Source of the DNA: Salminus brasiliensis
Lineage: Eukaryota; Chordata; Actinopteri; Characiformes; Bryconidae
DNA: 64,000 nucleotides
Reading direction: 5' to 3'
Assembly: GCF_030463535.1 (NCBI RefSeq)
Contig: NC_132883.1
Location: 34,362,741 to 34,426,740, forward strand
The notes under the pieces are model-generated. The model searched no databases. It was not told the DNA's origin and saw only the letters and a program-made list of their open reading frames with translations. Made by a program: the position numbers and the translations under genes. Below, in pieces: positions 37,540 through 49,257 of the stretch; position 1 is the stretch's first letter, and each line of letters starts with the position of its first letter.

Positions 37540-38420
37540 TGGACTGGTTTTCGAATGAGAACCTTTGGTACATAAATACAGATTCATAAGCAATTGGAAT
37601 TTTGTAAATTCTGCCTCTTTTCACCACCTCAATGGATTTCAAATGAAACAACCAAAATGAGAAGAAAGTGTAAGCTTACCGTTTTAATTCAAGGGAGTTA
37701 ACAAAAATATTGCATTAACTGTTCAGAAATTTTGAAATTTTTAGATAGCCCTTCCATTTTCACAGGCTCATAAGTAATTGGACAAACTAACATGTAAATC
37801 CTTTCCAGTCAATGACTGTGTGAAATCACCAAATTCTGAGTTTCCTGCATTCAGATTATGTGCAAGGCTTTTACTGCAGCCACCTTCAGTTTTGTCTTTA
37901 GTAAGTAAAAAACTTGTTAAATTGGGTAGAGGTCAGGAGGCTGACCCTGCCTTTTGAGAAAATGTGATTCCTTTGCCTTTTGCAGTGTGTTCTGAGTCAT
38001 TATCTGAGCAAAAAATATGATTCTATACTTAAAAGAATTCATTCACATCAGTCACATCATCAATAAACAACAGCAATTCATTTTCATTGGCAGCCAAAAC
38101 AGTGTCTCCATTATGTTTAACAGTTGATGTGTTATGCTTTGGATTAAGATTCATGCCTTTCCATCTGTATACTCAAATTATTCTTGCTTTTATGTGTTCA
38201 AATAACTGGGAAGGCTTTTAACAAATGTTTTAAATGCATCTCTTGATTGTAGACTTTAACACTGATACACCTACCTCCTCAAGAGTGATCTTGACTTGAC
38301 TAAACATGCACCAAGGAAGTTCATCTATGTTAGTTGTCCGCTGAGCTCATCAGTACATTCTCTGCTTTTAAAATATGTACCAAATTGTTAGTCTGGCCAC
38401 TTCTAAACTTATACTAACTC
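37540..38420 (-). mobile_element. Tc1/mariner-like element, decayed
   Basis: In + orientation it shows AAGTAATTGGACAAACTAAC, GCTTTTACTGCAGCCACCTT, GTCACATCATCAATAAACAA, TATGCTTTGGATTAAGATTC and CTTGATTGTAGACTTTAACA, hallmarks of a common fish Tc1-like element whose transposase reads on -. Deletions and stops disrupt it. The same family is at 23.7 kb in the opposite orientation. Confidence 0.75.
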
Positions 38421-40320
38421 TCTGATTGGTTTGTTTTATTCTTTTAGCTTCCTTCACCTGCGTCATTACCTGTCTGGACTGTATATTACAAGTTAAGATG
38501 AACAGCTACCCCATGCAATTTATTTCTTACATCATGAAATAATGAGCAACCTAACTATAAAACAGCATATTATTCATTTGTCAAATTATATCTGTGAGTC
38601 TGTGAAAATGCTGAGACTATATAAGGCTGTCATTCCTGGGTTTGCACATTAATTGTGGTATTGTACAGAGGCAAATGTACAAACAAATGATAAAAATGAC
38701 ACATTACATTTACATGATTTAAATGTAGCAAGTGCTTGTGAATGAATCGAATGTATTACACAAACACAATTATTGACTCAAACAAAACAATTGTATCGCA
38801 ATGCATTTTATCAGTTTAAAACCACTGGCCACATTTAAACATGCAAATATAAGGTGCAAATATTTTTTGTATGGTATTATAAAGTATAAAGATTCAGGTT
38901 TGCAATCAGTGTAATTTGTTTAATAACTACTTTGTTATATTGCCAGTTCAAGCCAACTGGGTCAGGCTGAGAGGAACAGTAGATCATTCTGTCTCTACTG
39001 GTCTTAATCAGGATTCTATTTAAAACAAGGTATTTAAGTGGGCGGGTAGGGAGAAAGCAGGCAGAAATATGGTGTCATTTGCCTCGCTGACTCATTCCTG
39101 ATCCTAATCCACTTCACTATCGACTACTGTGGACGTGAGACAGGCCTAATCCCAAATGAGACCCGAGCATCTGTCGTACTTACACAGCCAGATTAGTAAC
39201 ACTTCACTTGAAGGGGGGATTCATAAACCATATAGTCTTTGCTCCACCACAAACTGGTCTACAAAGCTATTTTATAGTGAAGTCCAAAGCTTACAACTAC
39301 TCTCATCATTTTTAAAGTACAGTTTCCTTGAAGCGAAACTTTCTTTAGTATAAACAGTAGCTTTACTTTTAGTTCAGTTATGTATTCAGTGGCTTTGTTA
39401 ACACTGGAAGATGAATCAGATTCATTCCTTAAATTAGATTTTCTGCAGAACCTCAAATCTATGCTTGAGTCAGAAAGTGTAAGCTTAGGCCCAGATCAAG
39501 GTTGACTATAACTTTTAGCACAGTAATGCTTGAGAAACAAGCCAAATAACTCACATAGTCCAGGGACTACGTGCTCTTCTAGTCTGAGAAAAAAATGAAG
39601 TGAAGGCATGACTTCATAATAATACATTTCATAATAATAATCGCAGAAAAAACATTTTAAAAGCCTCAGAAAGTCACATGAGCAAACTGAAATGAAATCT
39701 GCTGTTTTGGTGACTCTGCATTGCCGGAAGCATCTGATTGTACCGAGTTCAGACAATTTCAACCTTCCCTTAACAAGCTTTTCAATCCCTCATCCGCCCA
39801 TTTCTTTTATGTTGGCGCCGCAATCAGTCTACCCCCACAGATGCATTCATTCCAATCAGCTTTTGTTTGGGAGGTTCATTTTATTTGATGTGGTCTGGCG
39901 CTCTTTATTAAAATATACATTCTGAGATTGTTCTTCAAAGGTGAGCCGTTAGCCTGCAGAACCAAACTGCAGCTCCTTCTAACAGGAAATTAAGGAGAGC
40001 GTATCTGGAGAAAAAAATTTATTAGACTGCTTCCATTTTGTGACAGGCTCTGTCACACTGCACCCACAAAATACCTCTGATAACAAATCTCTCAATATAT
40101 CTGAGCTACAAGGTGTCACAGCTTGAAAAAAAAACTAATAAAGGTGTTGATGCACTCCATATGTAGTACTTTATAAACAAATGGGCCCTTCATACAAAAA
40201 TGACCTTCAAAACTACAAAAAATAAAAAGGACAATTATTTGCTTGTTTACTTGCTTTGCTGTTATCTCAACATGGGCCTCCTGGTTGAATTATTGGTATA
40301 GTATATACTAGTGATAGAAC
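38421..40320. other. Non-coding stretch
   Basis: No exon or mobile element recognised. Short open frames (39,156-39,925) have no domain. Confidence 0.45.
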
Positions 40321-40329
40321 AGTGATAGA

Positions 40330-41340
40330 ACAATGTTGAATTGTGTTGTATTTTATTGAGTTATATCACAACATCTAATTGAGAGTTGATTAATATTGTA
40401 TTAGATTGTATCACAGCAAATCATAATGTTTTTCATTTTGTAATATTGAATAGTATCATCCTAAATTTTGTTATATTGTATTGAACTAATCATATTATAT
40501 CAGATTGCTCCCCTATTGTATCGTATTGTAACATACTGTATCAAATTATATCATATTATATGGAACTGTTTCATATTGTATCAAATTGTATCAGATTATA
40601 ATGAGTCATTTCATATTGTGTGAAATTGTACCAAATTGTATCATATCACATTGAACCGTTTCATACTTTATCATATTGTATTGAACTGTATCATATCATA
40701 TTGAACTGTTTCCTATTGTATCATATTGTATCAACCTATAGTGTATTGTATCATTTTGTATCAAATTGTATCATATCATATTAAGCTGTTTGATATTGTT
40801 TCATTTTTGTATTAATTGTATCGTATTGTCTCGAATAGTTTTCAGTTTGCATACCATTGTCTGAAATTGTATCTTGTTGTATTGAATAGTTTTGGTATTG
40901 TATTATATTTCATGTTTCCTGTATCATATTATTTCCTAGATGTGTCAATGTATTTCATTTTTTCCATTTTCTATAATATTGTATCAAATTGGTTCAGACT
41001 GTGTTGAATTGTTTCACATTGTATTATACTGTATTAAATTGTATCATTTAAAAACGTATTTCATTTAATTTAAGTTTTACTGTTAATTCAAGTTTTAAAT
41101 GTATCATTGAATTGTATTGAAATATTTATACTGTATTATATTCTATTCAAATTTCTAATTTTATTAAATAGATTTTTGGTTTATCGTATGCATCATATTA
41201 TATCAAATTGTATGGTATCAAAGTGTATCATACCATCAGACTGTATTCAATTGCTTCCATATTGTATACATAATATTGATATACATCATGTTGCATCCAA
41301 CTGTTGCATCCAATTTTGTATTATATTTTATTGAATTGCA
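40330..41340. repeat. AT-rich minisatellite built on ATTGTATCAT
   Basis: About 1 kb of degenerate repetition of a roughly 10-bp core (ATTGTATCAT), with ATTGAACTGTTTCATATTGT as a frequent double unit. Divergence is high, with no clear boundaries. Open frames in it are artefacts. Confidence 0.85.
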
Positions 41341-44180
41341 AGTGAAGTGCATGCCAGATTTTTATCATACAGCTTCCAGTTTGTGCATTAGCTTCAAATT
41401 AATATATTAGAATGTGCCGAGAGACATATAGTATAATATTTAGTTATAATATATAACACTTTGAAATCAAGATTGTATTATACTTTATTATATTGAATCA
41501 AAGTCTGTATTTGGTCATTACATTATAATGTGTAGATTAGAAACATATGGGAGAAGATATTTTTACACTAAAGTAAATAGCATTATTTCTGGTATAATTA
41601 CTATTTTCGAGGTTTGCTAGTGGAATAGTACAGAGAGATGAAAATGAAAGAAATCTTTGTATTATTGTACATGATATATATGAATCATGGGTGTAAAGTT
41701 AGGTATGAAATAGTGAGATAAGGTATCTGATAAAGTATTTTCTTTAATGTTTTTATTTATCCCCTAATGTTTTTATACAGTGAGATTTTACAGTGAGATT
41801 TCTCCACCTGCACATTCGGTAGTTATGCCACTAAAGGTACATACACTTTAATAGAAGTTTATATAAGAACATTAGCAGAAAGGATCAAGTCAGTTATACA
41901 AAACCTGTTTGAGACAGAGAGAGAGAGAAAGACGGGAAAGAAAACATAGTAAGTAAGCAAGTTTTTACTTAACTCTGTGCCAGATTCCCTCTATCATTAA
42001 AGTCCAGGATTTAGTCAGGGATCCCAGCCAGAGCATGTAAGGTTGGTGCACTTTGATTAGTATGCAGGCCTCTGGGTTTAAACCAGCAGTGCCAGTGGTG
42101 TGTTTGTGAGTGTGTGTGTGTGTGTGTCTGTTTCCTTCACCAAAAAACTTAAGGGAGCAGAATGCTGCACACAAACACACACCCACACAAATCGAATCCC
42201 AAACAAAAACAAGAACTCTGTCCCAATCTGGTCAGACAAAAGGAATCCAGAGCAGCAGCCCCAGGGCCACAGACTGCTCCCTGCACCAGCACACACACAA
42301 AAACACTTCTGCTATCAGGCTGAAACACATGCCGGTCAGCAAGTCCGAACTGCTGCTTCTTACGCTCTGAGGATTGATAAACACATTCCACATACACACC
42401 CACACGCACACACACACATTATGAGTTAGCACATGGCATCTATGACATCAAAAAAGTGAGACAGAAGCTTGCCAGACAAAAAAATCAGTCTGACGCATCA
42501 TTCCGTGTCTAATACCCATCGCAGCTGAGGGACCCCGTACTGGGTTCAAGAGAAAAGTAAACTCGCTAGCTTAAATCTGCCTCAAGATGCTGCCACACAC
42601 ATGTCCACAGTAGCCACAGCAAAAGGGATTTTGCATGCATCTCTAACTTGTCAAATCTTTGGTTTCTATGCAGTTCTGTGTTCTATGATGCATAACAGAC
42701 ATCGCAGGAGGTTAGTCGAAAGCAGACTGTTGTGTTTTTGCATTCAGAGCTCTGTTTGGATTGGTAAGTGCTTATTATTGTTCTTTTACATCAAAATAAT
42801 GATAGCATGATTGACCTCTAAAGTGTAGTATAGTGGCACTATAGCAGCACATTGTTTTAATTTCCAGCACCACAACTAAGCTGTGAGAGTTACTGATTCA
42901 AATGCACATGACAAAAGGTAAACAGTTGAACTGAGCGCAAAGCAATTTGCTGTGTCATGTGGTCATAAAGGAGTATCCATGTACATGACTGCCCTTAGTC
43001 AAACATAATAGTATTGTCCATTTTTCTATTGTGGTTCTTATACACACCATTGTTCATGTGTTGTACTTGGTGACTCAAACACATATATATAAGTCTCACT
43101 TTTTAGCCACAATATTACAGCAATGACACTGATTAGGTTTATTTACAAGAAATGGTAGCTGCTATGGTTATGCTATAATAGGCCATTTATATTGGGCCCA
43201 ACGGGTTGACAGATACTTAATAAGGGACTATACATCCCTTTGCCTAAATAACAACATAATTATTTTAATCTAAGGATTACACCTGTCTCACCAGATAGTT
43301 CCGATATGGGTCCAAAGTGAGGACTAGAGAAGAGATCTGGTAACTCTGCTGGTCAGTCAAAGTGTCCCAGTGTTCTATAATGTCTGTTGAACCAGTCAAA
43401 CACAGATTTCGAACAACACATCCTTCAGTTCCTCTGGGAATGTGTGAGTGTTAGTGTTTTCCTCAGACATACAGTAAACCCACAAAGTTAGTGGAACAGT
43501 GGACTGAAATGGACTGGAACTCAGAAGACTGGTGTAATCCTTACACAACAGGAATGATGCTGATATTAAGGCTAGGGGATGCAAAACTAGGCATTAAAGA
43601 AGATTACTGTAACAGCTCAAGTGAAGTTTTTAGAAGGCCTTTTGGAAGGGCAAGGGATCAAGTCAACATAAATGTAGACTTCAGCAGCAGAACTTCAGTA
43701 GAAATCATTGGAATTGGACATGGTTTCCTTTCCAACCCTGACAAAACACAAGAGAAATCTGTTTATAAACCATATAGAGCAATTGCTTTGCCATGTCCAC
43801 CCTTGATTTTAATGTAAATAATTACTTCTATTACTAGCCTAGCTGAGGGAAAATCCCCACCTCCCCATATTATGTATGTGGTGCATTTATGTAAGAGTCA
43901 GAGAGTAACCTTTATTTGTTCAATGCAATTATGTACTATTTATTGATATTTCATGAGACAGAATAGATACAAAATAGGAGCCCTTACTGCCCTTAAAAAA
44001 TATAAAAGAAAAAAAAAGAAAAAAAACTCCTCAAAGCCATGCCAGACCTGTCAGACTACAAAAACGAATTAGATAAACAGACCTTAAAGCATCTTCTTCT
44101 GATCTGAAAAAATCCAAAAGTGTTTCTGTTCATTTTTCCACTGTAGGAATAAACCCATGGGTCTGAAAAATGTGAAACTC
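41341..44180. other. Non-coding stretch with CA/GT tracts
   Basis: A GT run at 42,105-42,128 and CA-rich runs at 42,170-42,185 and 42,395-42,420 lie in opposite phase and give cysteine/histidine-rich pseudo-ORFs. An open frame at 43,491-43,817 (108 codons) has no domain I recognise. No gene supported. Confidence 0.5.
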
Positions 44181-44199
44181 AACAAGAAGCTCTTTCTGA

Positions 44200-44440
44200 G
44201 AAAAGCAAACAGTCAGTACTGGTATTATGAGAACAACTGACCAACCACCCCCTGACCTCAACATCATTGAATGTGTTTAGGACTACTTGGATGGTGAGAA
44301 GCAAAAGAATGCTTTGGAGGGGTGGTAAATCTCACATTTCTCACAAATCTCTCTGCAAGTTTATGCAGGAAAGCTGAAAGCAAGTCTCAGAAAGCAAGAA
44401 TGGAAGCTGCAGCAGAGGTAAAGGGTAGACTCGCTAAATA
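44200..44440 (+). mobile_element. Tc1-like transposase C-terminal fragment
   Basis: TDQPPPDLNIIECV, a stop, then DYLDGEKQK resembles the DD34D signature PPDLN.IE.VWDYLD. Further on, KAESKSQKARMEAA recalls the transposase end. It carries stops and a short deletion; on +. Confidence 0.5.
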
Positions 44441-47400
44441 ATAAAATATTTAACTAAATATTTAATATTTAGTTTCTGATGCTTTTGTGAAATTTTGTTA
44501 TTACTATTTTGTATTTGATCATTTCTATTGTTCCTGATGCAGAAAAACTAATAATTTGTACATAGGTGTGACGTTAAAGTGTGCATTCTGCATGGTGAGG
44601 TGAAGGCATGATGGAACCAGTATTGAAGTGTTAGAAGAATGGAGTTTACTACAAAGGAGCTGTCTGTGGTTCTGAAGAGGATTTTGTACTTTGAGCTGAG
44701 ATTATTTAGTCTGGACAGACTGGAATGTATTCTGTGATGTGTGTTTGTATGTGTGTGCATGTGTGTCTGCCACACTTTTAAATTCACTAGTTGAATTTAG
44801 GTAAATGTAGCATTACAAGTCTTTTCCAAGGAGTCTTGGTGAAGTGTATGGTGCTTGCTTGTCTAAGGGAACTGTAGTTCCTAGTCTGCCATGGGGAACG
44901 GCATTTTGCTACCCATGAATAGTATGAATAGTAATAAAAAGGAACAAAGAGAAAACATAGAGATTGTGAAGAAAAAAAGTAATTGGTTGCTGGTTCACAT
45001 GCAGACCTACATAAACTGAGTGCTTTAGTGTTTACAGTCATACTATGTGTAAAAAGCTGCTGTACAGCAGCCTTATAAAGGATTAAAACTATACTGCCAT
45101 CTAGTGCCAATGTCCTGCTTTGTTGTTGCTCAAAATGTCATTAAATAATTTCACTTAAGATCAAAACAATAAAAATGGTGTCTAACAAAATTCAGTTCCT
45201 ATGCTGATAAATGCTATATATACTCACTTCCACGGTTTTCTCTGCTTTTCCAGAGAATATTTTTAAGACTTCAATGCATGATAAGTGTCATAATATAAGG
45301 GCTTGCATCCACAGACATCTTTAACATTAACATAAAAAATCCAGTTCTTATCAACTCTTTACTGGCTTATGTTTACTCACCTTTACAGACAGACCAGTGG
45401 CTGTGCCCTTTCAAAAATTAGTGGTAGAGTTTAAATTATTTACCCACTCCTTTTACTTGATGACTCCTTTTACTTGATTTTGTATAAATAAAATAAAAGG
45501 TCAAAATGATGAAAACATATGCTTAGCTGCCTAAGCACAGTGGCTTACTTGCTGAACTAGTTTTCCAGGACATTATAATTTTTTTCAGGAAATGTTTTTG
45601 AGTGTTTCAGTGACAGATTCAACATTTCAGAAATTTGTTTTTTTGGGAAGTGTAGACAGATGTTAGGGTGACTAAAGTTAACATTCAAAAAGGTAAGGAC
45701 CTTTTCCTTTTTATGTGTTTTCAATCTTAAAGCATACACAGCTCTCTTTCAATTATGGTTCTCTAGAAAACTGTGGAACTGTGGAATAATTAAAGCACAT
45801 AACACTGTAATGTATGGTTTAATCACATTTATTGTTATTTATTGTATTAGTTTAAGTGTATTTTGTTCTTGAAAAGGCATTGGATTAAGTAAATATAAAA
45901 GTAGACCTCAACAACTGTAAAAAATCATTGGAATTTATAAGCATTGCCTGTATTTCTTACCTTAATTTCTCTCTTCCCTGATAACATAAAAATGACAGAT
46001 GAGTATTGCACTAGAATGGGCCTTCAAAGAATCATGCATCTAAGGTTTTCCTGCATAAGAACAGGCATTTAACCAGGCAAATAACTGAAGCAGCCTTGAA
46101 GAACTCCTTGTATTTTGTTCAAAGATCAGTGTAGCGTTCAATTTGGCAAGATTTTCTACATCAGCCTTGCCAATTTCTACTAGCCTTGCCAAAGGATGCA
46201 TTAACCATGAATCTTCAGGGTTCTTGAGGAAACTATGATTCTCAAGGTGTTCTTTAGGGGAACACATGTAGTTCCTCTGTAGCACTGCTGAAAAAAAAAG
46301 ATTACATGCTTCTAATTGAGTCATTATTTCATTAATGTAACACTGACATTAACTCTAGCCTTGTTCATTTCACCATTGTGCTGAGAGTAATGCTCTCACC
46401 TTCTCACCTTGTCAATACACACATACTGTGCACTTGCACATTTGTTCTTTTTTATCCGCCAACAGCTGCCTGTGGAACGTAAGAGCATGCAGGCTATGGA
46501 GCTGTTTGTTTGTGTCTTGTACAGAGACTTTACCAGTAATCCAGTGTGTTATATTGGGGGAGCAGCCGTGTGTTAATAATGCATGCAATTTGCAGCACTA
46601 ATATGATTGCGTGTTGGAGCCCGTACGCATCTTTGTTTGTGTTTGCAGATGTACTGCTCCAGACTAAATACATCCACTGATGCATGAGGAAACCCTGTTT
46701 CACAGGAGTGAAATTATAGAAGAGACTGTGTCCAAACACGGAAAGGAAGCTGTACAGGTATTAAAATCAGGGGCTTTTGCCCAGTTAGAATTCAGCTTTT
46801 AATCTTTTAATCTAATTATTTCTTCCACTGCATATTACAAATGGTTGTCACCGGCTGACCTTAATTCCGTCCACAATGGCTCCACACACCTCCATCTTTA
46901 TAGCACTTCAAAAAATATGAGAATAAAAAATAATAATAATAAACAAATACATAACAAATACAAATAAATAAATAAACAATACAATGTGATTGACATGTTG
47001 ATGATCAGTTTTCCTGGTCGATTAAAGATTATACTTATCATCACTGCAGGAATAAAACCTTGCATTTCTGGAAGGTTAACTGTAGTGGTTAGAACAAATA
47101 TAAAAAAAGAATGATCCATTCTGTGTTGTGGTGGCATGGCTTGGGAATGATCCAGAGAACTATGCCAGCAGGAATGTGAGCTCCTAGTAAGTCCACCCAT
47201 ACATGCTGGAATGCTCAAAGAGTAGAGGCCTAATGCATGTGGGCCATTTTTCCCCAAGGATCATTCATAAGAAATCTTTCATAAGAAAAAAGCCTGTCAA
47301 CAACTGCCAGATATATGTTATGTCAAAAAGATCAACTCTTACCCAGTTCTTATCTTGTTAGCTGGCTAACAATCTTAATGTGCTTATAGCCAGCTGTTTT

Positions 47401-48780
47401 AGTAAATAGTACAAATCCACAAATAGTAGGAAATATAAAAAGTCAAAGAGATGAAGTATTTTGAGTCATTCTCAATTGTTCAATAAGTTAATGTCAGTGG
47501 TAGGGTTGCAGAGTGTTGATCATAACACAATATCTCTATATTTCACACCCTGTAGAAAGATATTAAATGTATTAAAATTTAAGAGCGATGGCAGCTCAGA
47601 AGGTCAGTCATGATGAGATTTTGCAAGTTCAGCAACAGAAAGGTAAATGTAAATTTAATCAAATACAACATGTTACTTAACACAGGACAGAAGCTGAAAG
47701 TCACTACAGCTAAAGGAGCAGGTCTGATTAGCTGACGTCTACTGTACAGTGGCGCTGCCTGGGGGAAACTTTAGGATGATTCAAAGGGCCTGTGATTTTC
47801 CTAGAAATGCCCTTAAAAACATTGGCAGAGTTATTAAAGTTGTGGGGCCCAGTGTTATATTGTTCATCGGGTCCAAAATCCCTGGCAGCACCCCTGCTAC
47901 TCCCCTCGCGGTTTAAGTTGGTAATGCATCTCGTAAATGCGTTTTTTACAACCTACACTCTAAATTAATGCAGGATGTATGGGGCTGCCATGTCTACCGT
48001 GGCCCCTTCGGGGCACAGTGTTTTTCTAACTGTGCTCTTCTAACCAATAAAAAGTAATAAGTAATAATAAGTAATAACTTTACTGAACCAATAACTGAAT
48101 CAAAACACTGACTACTGACTACTGTGTTTACAGGTTAAATGGTTGAGATAAATAATATGAAATGTTTTTTGAGAACTCTTTCATATATGAGAGAGAAAGT
48201 GCAAGAGAGAAATCCTTATCATCTTTGACCCAGTTTAAACACAGACACTGCTAATACCCAATACACAGTACCAGGAAAAGCTCAAAGACCCCTTATCCTA
48301 ATTACTGAAAGATGGTCAGATGGTCTATTAATCTACAAAACAGGATGGATGTAGGCAACATTTGAAATTAGTAAGGTCACTTTTAGAGAATAAAATTCAT
48401 TATATGAGTTATATGATTTTTATAGAAAATAGAAATGTTCTGTTTACTTACTGATTACTTAGGATATGTTCACTATATTCTCCCAATTTGCATAGTTTTG
48501 ACAATTATAGTAATATTAACATTCTGTCACCGTTGATCATCCAGTCATATAGAGTATCTTTTCACTGTAAATAAACCATATGGGGGTCAAAAGTCAGTAA
48601 AAGACCTTCTTTCTTTTACCATAGAAAAGGTGGGCAGTCAATCAAGATGAGTGCCACCATTGATCATAGATTTCCCAGCGAATAAGCTGTCAGAATAATT
48701 CCATGCACAATCCGGATCTAAGGATTTTCTCCAGTGACTTATGTCACTTTCTAAGAAGCCATATTTGCTGGAGCTAGGCT
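44441..48780. other. Non-coding stretch upstream of parapinopsin
   Basis: No exon recognised. 47,790-47,900 is a member of the dispersed repeat with GGGCCCAGTGTTATAT and AAAATCCCTGGCAGCACCCC seen also at 3,535 and 54,580. The rest is AT-rich and unassigned. Confidence 0.45.
47790..47900 (+). repeat. Dispersed repeat, GGGCCCAGTGT family
   Basis: It contains GGCAGAGTTATTAAAGTTGT, GGGCCCAGTGTTATAT and CCCTGGCAGCACCCCTG. Matching copies: 3,535-3,600 and 54,580-54,655 (GGCAGAATTGATGGAGTTGT, GGGCCCAAAATCCCTG). Three copies in 51 kb suggest a mobile family of unknown class. Confidence 0.6.
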
Positions 48781-48781
48781 C

Positions 48782-48790
48782 CATAAAAAG
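48782..48790 (+). promoter_or_regulatory. Possible TATA-like element of parapinopsin
   Basis: CATAAAAAG lies 134 bp before the parapinopsin ATG; a second AT-rich candidate (ATTATATGG) follows at about 48,802. Either could position transcription to give a short 5'UTR. I found no clear TAATCC (CRX/OTX) site in the 300 bp upstream. This is positional inference only. Confidence 0.25.
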
Positions 48791-48923
48791 TGAGCAAGGG
48801 TATTATATGGCTCCTTTAGTTAGGGTACCATGCTACTGGATGAGGGACAAGCTAATTTTTCTTATGAGTCAGTTCTGCCAGATCTTTCTTGAAGGAAAAC
48901 CTTTGTTGTGACGGGGGCAAAAA

Positions 48924-49257
48924 ATGGACCACTCATTTGCTTTCACACAGGCTGACATAATGTTCCAGGGGTCAGTGAATGATGACATCATGCCAAGGAT
49001 AGGCTACACCATTTTGGCACTCATTATTGGTTTCTTCTCAGTTTCCGGCGTCGTCTTGAACATGCTGGTGATTATCGTGACATTGAGACACAAACAGCTC
49101 CGTCAGCCACTAAACTATGCTTTGGTCAACCTGGCAGTGGCAGATTTGGGCTGTGCTATGTTTGGGGGGCTGCCAACCATGGTCACCAATGCCATGGGCT
49201 ACTTCAGTCTGGGCAGGGTGGGATGTGTTCTGGAGGGCTTTGCTGTTGCCTTCTTTG
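48924..49257 (+). CDS. parapinopsin: Parapinopsin exon 1 (coding)
   Basis: This exon encodes residues 1-111 plus one base of codon 112: the N-terminus, TM1, TM2 and the start of TM3 (GCVLEGF, with the E113-equivalent glutamate). It ends at a consensus donor GTAAGT (49258). Open reading continues into the intron for a few codons, so an ORF caller extends it falsely to 49301. Confidence 0.93.

Noticed and set aside
43491..43817. A 108-codon frame as a gene
   Set aside because: No domain, no splice context and no codon pattern that separates it from flanking AT-rich DNA.
46040..46324. A 94-codon minus-strand frame as a coding exon
   Set aside because: No recognised family. The GGTTCTTGAGGAA motif inside hints at a MITE relic, but too weakly to annotate.
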